Assembly (NCBI RefSeq): GCF_003116035.1
Contig: NZ_LGQW01000015.1
Coordinates: 6,978,235-7,042,234, forward strand
DNA from: Azospirillum sp. TSH64
GTDB taxonomy: Bacteria > Pseudomonadota > Alphaproteobacteria > Azospirillales > Azospirillaceae
Direction: 5' to 3'
DNA length: 64,000 bases
Shown piece after piece: positions 9,586 to 18,422 of the stretch (positions are counted from its first letter, which is position 1; each line of letters opens with the position of its first letter). The notes beneath the pieces are model-generated. The model searched no databases, was not told the DNA's origin, and saw nothing but the letters and a program-made list of their open reading frames with translations. Both the position numbers and the translations under genes were made by a program.

Positions 9586-9629
9586 AGAGCGGCTTCGGTT
9601 CACGGATGGCGGCGAGGGCGCACTGAGCC

Positions 9630-9830
9630 TCGTCGCGACCTTAATTCAGGTGGGCGGGCGGAGTTCGGGCGCGTTCGATCGGTCATCCGTTTCGGGATGG
9701 TGGCGCCGCTGATGGCCTCGGCTTGCCGGCCAGGCAGCCGTGCTCGGCGATGCCCTGGATGTGGCGGTCCCGCTGCGTCGGCTCGGTGGCGGCGGTTGCC
9801 CTGGGCACCGCTGGTCCGGCAAAGCAACGG
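9630..9830 (-). mobile_element. Relic of an IS5-type transposase (C-terminal part)
   Basis: On the reverse strand, TEPTQRDRHIQGIAEHG (about 9787-9737) matches the conserved C-terminal DDE-region segment of one IS5-family group. A few codons later, in another frame, RMTDRTRPNSARP resembles the family end (NRM-x-LGRPNS). The segment between is missing and the frames disagree, so this is a deleted, frameshifted relic with no intact transposase. It fills the gap between the oxidoreductase and the TetR gene; I could not recognise terminal repeats. Confidence 0.65.
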
Positions 9831-9860
9831 GCCGACCTGGAAGGCGTCGCCGTCCGCCGG

Positions 9861-10607
9861 TCAGCTTCCGCCGTTGGCGGCACTGTTCGGCCGGGCCGGG
9901 CCTTCGAACGCCGACATCGCAAGATACCACTGGTCGGACAAGGCTTTTGCGAGGCTGTCGGCAGTGGGGAAGGACCGGCACAGCAGTGCGTCGCCATGGA
10001 CGAATCTTTCGCGCAGGCTCTCGATCGTCATCGCGATCAGCAGGCGCAGGACGCCCTCGAACCTGCCGCGTTCCTCCAGGCCGAAGGGCCGTCCGCGACG
10101 GCGGGCGACGGCCAGGATGATGCGGTCGACCCATTCGGAATTCATCCGCTCACGCATGCGCAACATCTCGGGATCCCGCGTGGCCAGTTCCGAGAACAGG
10201 CTGTAGAAGCCTGCGTTCGCCTCATAGGCGCGGCAATAGTCGGTGTTGGCGGTCAAGATCGCCTCGTAGCTGCTTCGTGGCCCCTTCGATGCGGTGCGGC
10301 GGTGGGTGACATATTCGAAGAAGAGATTGACGAGGACGACGGCGCATTCATCCATGTCTTTGAAATGATTATAGAAGGTTCCGCGTGAGAGCCCGGCTTC
10401 GTCCAGCAGGGCCTCTACCGTCATCAGCTTTCCCCGTGTGGTGCGCAGGTGGCGGGCGACAAGGGAAAGCAGCATGTAGCGCGTCCGCTCCCGCTTCGGC
10501 CGCGTCCGCTCCCGGCTCTTGATCGCCAGAACCTCCTCGAAGAAGAGAGGGGGAACGGCTTCATCCCGCTCAGGCCCGCGGCCCTGAATTTTCTCATCCT
10601 GCTGCAT
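9861..10607 (-). CDS. TetR-family transcriptional regulator
   Basis: 248 aa. The N-terminal helix-turn-helix occupies about residues 35-85 (TRYMLLSLVARHL, then LLDEAGLSRGTFYNHFKDMDE, the classic TetR recognition helix). The remaining all-helical part is the ligand domain. The ATG at 10607 behind GAGGGC is preferred to the open-frame start at 10646. It is divergent, by 131 bp, from the polyamine-type transporter operon, its probable target. Confidence 0.88.
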   Translation of the reverse strand: MQQDEKIQGRGPERDEAVPPLFFEEVLAIKSRERTRPKRERTRYMLLSLVARHLRTTRGKLMTVEALLDEAGLSRGTFYNHFKDMDECAVVLVNLFFEYVTHRRTASKGPRSSYEAILTANTDYCRAYEANAGFYSLFSELATRDPEMLRMRERMNSEWVDRIILAVARRRGRPFGLEERGRFEGVLRLLIAMTIESLRERFVHGDALLCRSFPTADSLAKALSDQWYLAMSAFEGPARPNSAANGGS

Positions 10608-10673
10608 TTTTATGCCCTCGCTCCCCAACCACCATGGCCCCGGCAAAAATGTTCTGCGAGCTGACGTTCACAG

Positions 10674-10731
10674 CTTGACGAGGGCTATTTTTATACATAG
10701 CGTCATATTTAGACAATGCGTCATCACTGGA
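10674..10731. promoter_or_regulatory. Divergent control region with GCGTCAT repeats
   Basis: The spacer between the TetR gene and the transporter ATPase is AT-rich and has GCGTCAT at 10700-10706 and again at 10718-10724, with TTGACG at 10675-10680 as a possible plus-strand -35. Two same-orientation copies 18 bp apart suggest a regulator site. A well-spaced -10 could not be fixed. Confidence 0.35.
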
Positions 10732-10738
10732 CAGGCCG

Positions 10739-11893
10739 ATGGTACCTACGATGGTGGACGTCAATAAACCCTCCAGCGGCACCTTGAACAGGGAAGCTTT
10801 TTCAAAAGCGAAGGCGACCGGTGCGACGATCGAGTTCCAATCCGTCCGCAAGGCCTATGGATCGGTAACAGCACTGCACGATTTTTCCCTGACCATTCAT
10901 CCCGGCGAGTTCCTGACGATCCTCGGGTCGAGCGGATCGGGGAAAACAACGGCTCTGAATGCACTTGCGGGCTTCTCCGGGGCGGACTCGGGCGACATCC
11001 TCATCGACGGCAAGTCGGTGATCGACGAACCGCCGGAACGCCGGAATCTGGGGATGGTGTTCCAGAACTATTCGCTGTTCCCGCACATGACGGTGTTCGA
11101 CAACATCGCCTTCCCGCTGCGGATGCGCCGCGCTCCGCGGCGCGAGATCAACGAACGGGTGGAGCGGGTCCTGGAGATCGTCCGGCTCGGCGCGCTCGCC
11201 AGGCGGATGCCCCGCGATCTCTCCGGCGGGCAGCAGCAGCGTGTGGCCTTCGCCCGCGCCATCGTGTTCGAGCCGCCCGTCCTGCTGATGGACGAACCGC
11301 TCGGCGCGCTCGATCTCAAGCTGCGCGAAGCGTTGCAGTTCGAGATCAAGGAAATCCAGCATCAGCTCGGCTGCACCGTGGTCTATGTGACCCACGATCA
11401 GCGCGAGGCGCTCGCCATGTCATCGCGCATCGTCGTGCTGCGCGACGGACGGATCGAGCAGGTCGGCACGCCGTCCGAAATGTACGACGCGCCGAAAAGC
11501 CGCTTCGTCGCCGATTTCATCGGGCAGACCAACCTGCTGGCCGCGGATCTGTCGATGGCCGGATCGGTGTCGATCTCCGAACTGGGTGCCGTCTACCGGG
11601 ACGCGGACTCCCGGGCCCGCCAGGGGGCCTGGTACGCCAGCGTCCGCCCCGAAAAGCTTCAGCGCCGTCCGGCCGAAGGGTCGGACATCGCCGTGGACGT
11701 GACCGTTCAAGAGGCGGTGTTCCTCGGCGACGTGATCGAATACAGCGCCCGCACCGCCCATGGTGCGCTCATCCACTTCCGGGAACAGAGACGCGACAGG
11801 GACCGGATCCCGGAACGCGGCGAGACCATCGGTCTCGTCCTGCGCCCCTCCGACGTTGTCCTCGTTCCGGATCTCGCCAAGACCGGTCGCTAA
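10739..11893 (+). CDS. Polyamine-type ABC transporter ATPase (PotA-like)
   Basis: 384 aa. Walker A GSSGSGKTT, signature LSGGQQQRVAFARA and Walker B VLLMDEPLGALD are intact, followed by the H-loop YVTHDQREA and a C-terminal TOBE-type domain (about 290-380). It powers the importer whose other parts follow directly. Translation may start at 10739 (GGACAGG upstream) or at the ATG at 10751; the first is chosen for its upstream purine stretch. First gene of a seven-gene plus-strand block. Confidence 0.9.
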   Translation: MVPTMVDVNKPSSGTLNREAFSKAKATGATIEFQSVRKAYGSVTALHDFSLTIHPGEFLTILGSSGSGKTTALNALAGFSGADSGDILIDGKSVIDEPPERRNLGMVFQNYSLFPHMTVFDNIAFPLRMRRAPRREINERVERVLEIVRLGALARRMPRDLSGGQQQRVAFARAIVFEPPVLLMDEPLGALDLKLREALQFEIKEIQHQLGCTVVYVTHDQREALAMSSRIVVLRDGRIEQVGTPSEMYDAPKSRFVADFIGQTNLLAADLSMAGSVSISELGAVYRDADSRARQGAWYASVRPEKLQRRPAEGSDIAVDVTVQEAVFLGDVIEYSARTAHGALIHFREQRRDRDRIPERGETIGLVLRPSDVVLVPDLAKTGR

Positions 11894-11915
11894 AGAACTG
11901 ATTGGGAGTGCCGTT

Positions 11916-12980
11916 ATGAAGAAGCTGCTGTGGAGCCTCTCCGTTGGAGCGGCGATTGTCGGCGGTGCCGGCGACGCCGCCCTGGCCCAGTCCGGCAACA
12001 AGTCGATCACGATTGCCAATTACGGCGGTGCATGGGCGGAAACCCTGAACCGCATCTGCATCGAGCCGTTCACCAAGGAGACCGGCATCACCGTCACCCA
12101 GGCGGCGACCGAGGACTCCCTTGCCCAGATCCGCGTCCAGCAGACCACCCGGAACATCCTGTGGGACATTGCGCCCACCGAGCGCTCGGGCCTGCCGGTC
12201 TCGTCCAAGAATGGCTGGCTGGAGCCGATCGACTGGTCGGTGGTCGACCCGGAGAACAAGCTCCCGCCGGTTGCCCGCAAACAGTACGCCATCGGCGCGA
12301 TCGCCTATTCCACCACGATCGGCGTGCGCACCGACAAGCTGCCGGAAGGCAAGAGCTTTAGCGGCTGGAAGGACTTCTGGGACGTCAAGACCTTCCCCGG
12401 CCCGCGCACGCTGCGCAACTCCCCGGCGGAAAACCTCGAATTCGCCCTGATCGCCGACGGCGTGAAGCCGTCCGATGTGTACACCGTTCTGCGGTCGCCG
12501 GACGGCGTCGACCGCGCGTTCAGGAAGCTGGACGAGATCAAGCCGGCGATCACCGTCTGGTGGACCAGCGGCCAGCAGCCGGTCCAGCTTCTCGCCAGCG
12601 GCGAGGTCTTCTACGCGACCGCCTTCAACGGCCGCATCCAGCAGCTGCAGAAGGACAAGCTGCCGGTCAAAATCATCTGGGACGGCGGGTCGCTGGACGT
12701 CAGCTACTATTCCATCGTGAAGGGCGCCCGCAACATGGCCGACGCCCAGAAATTCATGAACTACTGCTGGAACACGCCGACGCGCCTGGCCGAGATCGCC
12801 CGCGCCATGCCCTATTCCTCCTTCAACCCCGACATCTACAAGATCCTCTCGGCGGACGAGGCCAAGGAGCTGCCGACCAGCCCGGCGAACCTCGACGTTC
12901 AGTTCGCGCTGGATTCCGAATATTGGGCTGAAAACCTGCCGCGCATCCAGAAGCGGTGGGAAGCTTGGCGCCTGCAATGA
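11916..12980 (+). CDS. Polyamine/quaternary-amine-type ABC substrate-binding protein
   Basis: 354 aa. Signal peptide MKKLLWSLSVGAAIVGG with cleavage near ALAQ, then ITIANYGGAWAETL, the typical start of PotD-like (SBP_bac_8) proteins. The ATG at 11916 follows GGGAGTG. The protein delivers ligand to the two permeases downstream; its stop overlaps the first permease start (ATGA). The ligand cannot be told from sequence: relatives bind putrescine, spermidine, betaines or opines. The downstream CoA-ligase genes argue for a carboxylate such as a betaine (inference). Confidence 0.85.
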   Translation: MKKLLWSLSVGAAIVGGAGDAALAQSGNKSITIANYGGAWAETLNRICIEPFTKETGITVTQAATEDSLAQIRVQQTTRNILWDIAPTERSGLPVSSKNGWLEPIDWSVVDPENKLPPVARKQYAIGAIAYSTTIGVRTDKLPEGKSFSGWKDFWDVKTFPGPRTLRNSPAENLEFALIADGVKPSDVYTVLRSPDGVDRAFRKLDEIKPAITVWWTSGQQPVQLLASGEVFYATAFNGRIQQLQKDKLPVKIIWDGGSLDVSYYSIVKGARNMADAQKFMNYCWNTPTRLAEIARAMPYSSFNPDIYKILSADEAKELPTSPANLDVQFALDSEYWAENLPRIQKRWEAWRLQ

Positions 12981-13873
12981 GCGACGGCGTCGCCATGCCG
13001 CGCGATGGGAAAGGGGCGGCGCGCGGCAGGCGCGCGCCTCTCTCCTCCCTCTGGCTGCTTGCGCCGGCGGCCGTGCTGTTCCTCTTCGTGTTCATCCTCC
13101 CGGTGGGCGAGGTCGCGTTGTGGAGCGTGCAGGGGGAAGCCGGGCTGTCGGCGGAGAATTACGAGGCGGCACTCGGCGCGGGGCCGTACCGGACGATCCT
13201 GTTCGGAACCTTGCAGCTTTCCTTCGGCGTGGCCTGCGCCTGCATCCTGGTCGGCTATCCGGCCGCCTATTTCCTTGCATCCCGTCCGCCGCGCAACCGG
13301 ACCTTGCTGCTGCTCCTCATCCTGACCCCGCTGTGGGTCAGCGTGCTGGTGCGCACCTTCGGCTGGATCGTCGTTCTCGGCCGGGAAGGGCTGGTCAACT
13401 CCATGCTGATCGGGATCGGCGCCGTCGATGGGCCGCTCCAGATGCTGTACACGCGCGGAGCCGTCTACGTCGCGATGGTCCAGGTCCTGCTGCCGGTTGC
13501 CATTCTGGTCATGTTCTCGACCATGACCACCATCAACCGTTCCCTGCTGATGGCGTCCCGGATTCTGGGTGCATCGCCGTGGCGCGGCTTCGTCCACATC
13601 TTCCTTCCGCTGAGCGCGGGGGGAGCGGTCAATGCCTGGATGCTCACCTTCGTGCTGGCTCTCGGTTTCTTCATCACCCCGGCACTGGTCGGCGGTCCGA
13701 AGGAGACGATGATCGCGAACCTGATCGCGACGCAGATCACGCTGACCCTCGACTGGGGCCTAGGTTCCGCGCTCGGCATGGTGCTGGTGGTCGCGGGCTT
13801 TGCCGTGGTGGGTGCCATCGCTCTGCTCTTCCGGCGGGTGACGGGGCTGAGCGGCCATGGAGGCTCGCGATGA
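12977..13873 (+). CDS. ABC transporter permease (PotB-like)
   Basis: 298 aa with about six membrane segments, the first at about 22-45. The EAA-like cytoplasmic loop that docks the ATPase reads ASRILGASPWRGFVHIFLPL. The ATG at 12977 overlaps the stop of the binding-protein gene by four bases and the gene ends in another ATGA overlap with the next permease, so the three are coupled. The other open start at 12956 lies inside the preceding gene and has no ribosome site. Confidence 0.9.
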   Translation: MSDGVAMPRDGKGAARGRRAPLSSLWLLAPAAVLFLFVFILPVGEVALWSVQGEAGLSAENYEAALGAGPYRTILFGTLQLSFGVACACILVGYPAAYFLASRPPRNRTLLLLLILTPLWVSVLVRTFGWIVVLGREGLVNSMLIGIGAVDGPLQMLYTRGAVYVAMVQVLLPVAILVMFSTMTTINRSLLMASRILGASPWRGFVHIFLPLSAGGAVNAWMLTFVLALGFFITPALVGGPKETMIANLIATQITLTLDWGLGSALGMVLVVAGFAVVGAIALLFRRVTGLSGHGGSR

Positions 13874-14673
13874 AACGATCGCTTTGGGAAAAATCCGGGC
13901 GCTACCTGCTTCCGGTCTATTTCGTCGGCGTCCTGCTTTACCTGCTGCTGCCGTTGCTGCTGGTCATCCCGATGTCGATCAGCGAAACGCGCTATCTGAA
14001 ATTCCCGCCTCAGGGCTTCACGTTCCGCTGGTATCAGGAGTTCTTCGCGTCCGCCGGCTGGATCGACGCCACCCTGCGCAGCCTGCTGATCGCCGCGGCG
14101 AGTGCTGCGCTGGCCACCGCCATCGGCACCGCGGCCGCCCTGGTGCTGAGCCGGGAGGGCAGCAAGGCCGCGCGGGCGGCCGGACCGGTCTTCCTGGGGC
14201 CGCAGGTGGTGCCGGTCATCATCCTGGCGCTGGGCACCCTGCTGGTCTTCAGCCGCTTCGGCCTTTACGGCTCGCTGTGGGGCGTGGCCCTGGTCCATGC
14301 CGTTCTGGCTCTGCCCTTCGTCACCACCACGGTGTCCGGGGCGCTGCGTCAGACCGGCGACACGCTGGCCCGTGCCGCCCGCGTGCTGGGGGCCCGGCCG
14401 CATGAGGCCTTCTGGCACGTCACCTTGCCGACGATCCGTCCGGCGGTGATCTCGGCCGGCGTGTTCGCCTTCTTCATCTCCTTCGATGAGCTGGTCATCG
14501 CCCTGTTCGTCATGGGGCAGAACGAAACCCTGCCCATGCGCATCTGGGCGGACATGCGTCACGACCTGACGCCGGTCGTGGCCGCCGTCGCCACGCTGCT
14601 GATCGTCGTCACCTTCGCCGCCGTCTTCATGAGCGATCTGATCCAACGCCGCGCCCAACGGCGCGCGGGGTGA
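13870..14673 (+). CDS. ABC transporter permease (PotC-like)
   Basis: 267 aa with six predicted membrane segments. The EAA-like loop reads AARVLGARPHEAFWHVTLPTIRP. It is the second permease of the importer, coupled to the first by ATGA. The frame is open far upstream in the first permease, but only the ATG at 13870 gives the normal PotC-type N-terminus (a charged start, then LLPVYFVGVLLYLLLPL). Confidence 0.9.
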   Translation: MKRSLWEKSGRYLLPVYFVGVLLYLLLPLLLVIPMSISETRYLKFPPQGFTFRWYQEFFASAGWIDATLRSLLIAAASAALATAIGTAAALVLSREGSKAARAAGPVFLGPQVVPVIILALGTLLVFSRFGLYGSLWGVALVHAVLALPFVTTTVSGALRQTGDTLARAARVLGARPHEAFWHVTLPTIRPAVISAGVFAFFISFDELVIALFVMGQNETLPMRIWADMRHDLTPVVAAVATLLIVVTFAAVFMSDLIQRRAQRRAG

Positions 14674-14755
14674 CGGGTCGCCCGGCACCGCGCGCCAGCG
14701 CCGCACCTCACATGGGCCACCGCACCCGACGGCCCCATCACCCAGGGAAAGTGTG

Positions 14756-16381
14756 ATGTTCTCAGATTTCCGCAGGGAAGAACCCGATGCTCTCGCCCGC
14801 CGCCTGGAGGCGATGACGCTTCCGGATTCGGTGTACGACCTGCTGCTGACCACCGCCACCCGCGTCCCGGCGGCGCCCGCCTGGCGCTTCCTCGACGATG
14901 GGGTGGAACGGAGCTGGGGCGAGGTTCTGGCCAGCGTCGACAGCGCCGCCGCCGCGCTGTCCGCGGTCGGCATCGGACCGGGCGTCCATGTCGCGGTGAT
15001 GGCCTGGAACCGCGAGGAGTTCCCGATCACCTGGCTGGCGCTGTCGCGTCTCCAGGCGGTGATGGTGCCGGTCAACGCCACCTACACCGCGCGCGAGGTC
15101 GAGTATGTCCTGAAGACCTCGCTCGCCACCCACATGGTGCTGGAGGCGGAATTCCTGCCGCATCTGGACAGGCTGGAAGCGGTGAGGCTCGATCCCTCGC
15201 ACGTCATCGTGATCGGGGATGCGGTGTCGGACCGTCACCGCAACTGGCGGGTGCTGATGGACGAGGCCCGCGGCCGTCAGGCTCCGGCGATCCCGCGGTC
15301 GATGGACGCCACGCTGAACCTCCAATACACCTCGGGCACGACGGGCTTCTCGAAGGCCTGCATGCTGAGCAACGAGTACTGGCTGTGCCTCGGCATCAGC
15401 TCGACCGAGTTCTTCGCCACCGACCTGCGCCGCTTCTATGTCGGCTCCAGCTTCTTCTACATGGTGGGGCAGCGCATCCTGCTGAACGCCATGGCCAGCG
15501 GCGGCTGCGCCTTCTTCCCGCGCAAGCCGGGCGCCAAGCGCTTCATGCCCGACGTGTCGGCGCTGGATTGCGATTACTGCGCCCTGTTCGAGATGGTCTA
15601 CAAGCAGCCGCCGCGCGCCGGCGACGCAGACAACAGTCTGAAGATCGCCACGATCTTCGCCTTCGGCCCCGAAAGCCACGCCGACTTCCAGCGCCGCTTC
15701 GACGTGTATGGCCAGGAATTCTACGGCATGACGGAGATCGGCGGCGGCAGCTACGTCCCCGCCCATCGCCTGCCGGAGATGACCGGTTCGGGAAGCTGCG
15801 GCGTGGCCGCGCCCTTCCGCGAGCTGATGGTCGCGGGCGAGGACGGCAAGCCGGTTCCGACCGGCGAGACGGGCGAGCTGTGGGTCCGCGGCCGCGGCAT
15901 CCTCAAGGGCTATTTCGGCAACGAGGACGCGACGGCGGACGCCTTCACCGACGGGTGGTTCCGCACCGGCGACCTTTGCCGGGTGGATTCCGGGGGCTAT
16001 CACTACATCCTCGGCCGCACCAAGGACATGGTCCGCCGCATGGGCGAGAACATCGCCGCGCGCGAGGTCGAGGTGGTGTTGCGCACGCTCGACGACATCC
16101 AGGACGCCGCCATCGTGCCGGTGCCCGACGATTACCGCGGCGAGGAGATCAAGGCCTATATCCTGCTGGCCCCCGGCGCATCCCCGGACAGCTGCACGCC
16201 GGAGTTCATCGCCGATCACTGTTCCCGCCATCTCGCCGGGTTTAAGGTCCCCCGCTATTACGAGTACCGCGACAGCTTGCCCCTGACCGACTCCCAGCGG
16301 GTCCAGAAGAAGCACCTGATCGCCGAGAAGCCCGACCTGCGCGCCGGCTCCTATGACCGGCAGGACAAGATCTGGCGCTGA
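14756..16381 (+). CDS. AMP-forming acyl-CoA ligase (CaiC-like)
   Basis: 541 aa, ANL superfamily. The phosphate-binding loop YTSGTTGFSK is at residues 191-200, the motif YGMTEIGG follows in the middle, and GWFRTGDL and GRTKDMVRRMGENI mark the hinge and C-terminal domain. The usual catalytic Lys region near the end reads TDSQRVQKKHL. Family members activate carboxylic acids; the nearest named group I recognise is crotonobetaine/carnitine-CoA ligase. The ATG at 14756 follows AGGGAAA. It sits 82 bp after the importer, so the imported compound is probably its substrate. Confidence 0.82.
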   Translation: MFSDFRREEPDALARRLEAMTLPDSVYDLLLTTATRVPAAPAWRFLDDGVERSWGEVLASVDSAAAALSAVGIGPGVHVAVMAWNREEFPITWLALSRLQAVMVPVNATYTAREVEYVLKTSLATHMVLEAEFLPHLDRLEAVRLDPSHVIVIGDAVSDRHRNWRVLMDEARGRQAPAIPRSMDATLNLQYTSGTTGFSKACMLSNEYWLCLGISSTEFFATDLRRFYVGSSFFYMVGQRILLNAMASGGCAFFPRKPGAKRFMPDVSALDCDYCALFEMVYKQPPRAGDADNSLKIATIFAFGPESHADFQRRFDVYGQEFYGMTEIGGGSYVPAHRLPEMTGSGSCGVAAPFRELMVAGEDGKPVPTGETGELWVRGRGILKGYFGNEDATADAFTDGWFRTGDLCRVDSGGYHYILGRTKDMVRRMGENIAAREVEVVLRTLDDIQDAAIVPVPDDYRGEEIKAYILLAPGASPDSCTPEFIADHCSRHLAGFKVPRYYEYRDSLPLTDSQRVQKKHLIAEKPDLRAGSYDRQDKIWR

Positions 16382-16451
16382 CGCCATCCCCGTCCCATCC
16401 CAATCGATCCAATCCGAAAAGGCCAGCCGGCCTTGAATGAGGACCATTGCC

Positions 16452-17225
16452 ATGCCCGAAATTTCCACGCGGACCGAGGGCGCCATCCGCATCCTGACCA
16501 TCTCCAACGAACGCAAGCGGAATGCGTTCGAAGGGTCGATGGCGGCGGACTTCCTCCGGCTCCTGAACGAAGCGGAAAGCGATGACGCGGTGCGTGTGAT
16601 CGTGGTCACCGGGGCCGGGGACATCGCCTTCTCCAGCGGCCATGACCTGAACGAGATCGCGTCCGGCGCCCACGCCGAAAGCAACCTGGGGGAAGAGCCC
16701 TTCCTGCGACCGCGCAGCATGCACAAGCCGGTGATCGCGGCGGTCAACGGCCATTGCTATGCCGCCGCCCTGATCTTCGCGGTGAACTGCGACCTGCGGG
16801 TGGCGAGCAGGAATGCGTCCTTCGGGTCGCCGGGGGCGCGTCTCGGCATGCTGCCGGAGGGCGGCCAGATCGGCCGTCTGCCGCGTCTGATGACATCGGC
16901 CCGCGCGCTGGAACTGATGTTGACGGCGAACCCGTTGTCGGCCGACGAGGCTTACCGGACCGGCTTCATCAACCGGCTGGCCGAAAGGGGCGAGGCCTTG
17001 AGCGAAGCCCTCGCCCTGGCGGGCGACATCGCCAGGAATTCCCCGTCGGTGGTCGCCGCGATCAAGGCCGGGGTGATCCTGGGGGAGGTCGAGGGGATCG
17101 AGGCTGCGACCGCCTATGAGGCGACCGTCGCCCGTCGCCTGGAGAAGGAGGCCGACGCCCAGGAAGGCGTCAGCGCCTTCCTGGAAAAGCGCCCGCCGGT
17201 GTTCGGCGGCGGCAAGCAACGATAG
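16452..17225 (+). CDS. Crotonase-fold (enoyl-CoA hydratase/isomerase-like) protein, catalytic Glu not conserved
   Basis: 257 aa. The crotonase fold is clear: ERKRNAFEG, SSGHDLNEI (oxyanion-hole strand), VIAAVNGHCY and CDLRVASRNASFG. By eye, both glutamates that catalyse hydration in canonical enzymes are replaced: the GGGCEL segment reads AAALIF, and the following PE-x-x-LG reads PGARLG. It may therefore act as an isomerase, hydrolase or decarboxylase-type crotonase. The ATG at 16452 lies eight bases after AGGA; an in-frame ATG at 16437 is less likely. Confidence 0.8.
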   Translation: MPEISTRTEGAIRILTISNERKRNAFEGSMAADFLRLLNEAESDDAVRVIVVTGAGDIAFSSGHDLNEIASGAHAESNLGEEPFLRPRSMHKPVIAAVNGHCYAAALIFAVNCDLRVASRNASFGSPGARLGMLPEGGQIGRLPRLMTSARALELMLTANPLSADEAYRTGFINRLAERGEALSEALALAGDIARNSPSVVAAIKAGVILGEVEGIEAATAYEATVARRLEKEADAQEGVSAFLEKRPPVFGGGKQR

Positions 17226-17398
17226 GCCGGGGTGGCGGCAAGCCGCGGCTGCCGGCGCCGACAGCGGGTGCACCTCATGGTCAAGCCGCCGGATGGCGCC
17301 TATGTTCACCATGATCCGCCGTCCCGGCATCGGCTGCCTGCCGTTCAACGGCGCCGTGCTGATCCAAAATTCTCATTATCGCGGGGAGGGTCCCAACC

Positions 17399-18394
17399 AT
17401 GGCCGAGAACTTCAAGGCCTTCGTGATCGAAGATGTCGACGGCAAGCCCAAGGGCGGCTTCACGACGCTGACACTCGCCGACCTGCCGGACAACGATGTG
17501 CTGGTGGAGGTCGCTTACTCCACCCTCAACTACAAGGACGGGCTTGCCGTCTCCGGAAAGGGCAGGATCGCCCGCAAGCTGCCGATGGTCGCCGGCATCG
17601 ATCTGGCCGGCACCGTGATCGAGTCCCGGTCTCCCGACTGGAAAGCCGGCGACAGGGTGGTCGCCAACGGCTGGGGCATGTCGGAAACGCAGTGGGGTGG
17701 CTACACCCGCTTCCAGCGCCTGAAGGCGGAGTGGCTGACCCGCCTGCCGGACGTTTTCTCGTTCGAAGAGGCCATGGGCATCGGCACCGCCGGCTACACC
17801 GCCGCGTTGTGCGTGGACGCGTTGGAGCGGTGGGGCGCCGTTCGTCCTGGCGGCAAGGAGGTGCTGGTCACCGGAGCTGCCGGCGGGGTCGGCTCCGTCG
17901 CGGTGGCGCTGCTCGCCAAGAGCGGTTACCCGGTGGTGGCCTCCACCGGTCGGCCCGAGACGCACGACTATCTGCGGGAGCTCGGCGCCACCGGCTTCAT
18001 CGACCGTGCGGTGCTTCTGGAAAAAGGCGCGCCTTTGCAGAAGGAGCGTTGGGCCGGCGGCATCGACTCGGTGGGCGGGCAGACGCTGGTCAGCGCGCTG
18101 TCGCAAACCATGTGGGGTGGGGCAATTGCCGCCTGCGGCTTGGCCGGTTCGTCCGACCTGCCCGCTACGGTCCTGCCGCATATCCTGCGCAGCGTCGCAC
18201 TTCTCGGTGTCGATTCGGTGATGGCTCCGCAGCATCTCCGCGACGCCGCCTGGAAACGTCTGGCCCGCGACCTTGACAGGACGGCATTGAAGGCAATGTA
18301 CGACGTGCAGCCCTTCGACGCGCTGCCCGATCTGGCAACCCGGATCCTCGCTGGACAGATCCGTGGCCGCGTTGTTGTCGACGTAACCCGTTGA
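17399..18394 (+). CDS. acuI: Acryloyl-CoA reductase, AcuI/YhdH family
   Basis: 331 aa, zinc-free medium-chain dehydrogenase/reductase. The start FKAFVIEDVDGKPKG, STLNYKDGLAVSGKG and PMVAGIDLAGTV are diagnostic of AcuI/YhdH, which reduces acryloyl-CoA to propionyl-CoA with NADPH. The nucleotide-binding motif VTGAAGGVGSVA is at about 157-168. It is the last gene of the ABC-ligase-crotonase block, 173 bp after the crotonase gene, with GGGGAGGG as ribosome site. It points to a pathway passing through acryloyl-CoA or a close analogue. Confidence 0.87.
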   Translation: MAENFKAFVIEDVDGKPKGGFTTLTLADLPDNDVLVEVAYSTLNYKDGLAVSGKGRIARKLPMVAGIDLAGTVIESRSPDWKAGDRVVANGWGMSETQWGGYTRFQRLKAEWLTRLPDVFSFEEAMGIGTAGYTAALCVDALERWGAVRPGGKEVLVTGAAGGVGSVAVALLAKSGYPVVASTGRPETHDYLRELGATGFIDRAVLLEKGAPLQKERWAGGIDSVGGQTLVSALSQTMWGGAIAACGLAGSSDLPATVLPHILRSVALLGVDSVMAPQHLRDAAWKRLARDLDRTALKAMYDVQPFDALPDLATRILAGQIRGRVVVDVTR

Positions 18395-18422
18395 GGCGGT
18401 TTCCAGTGCAAAGGGTCCGGAC

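Noticed and set aside
14762..16747. 661-residue reverse-strand frame opposite the CoA ligase
   Set aside because: Spans two plus-strand genes with strong family motifs; its own translation has none.
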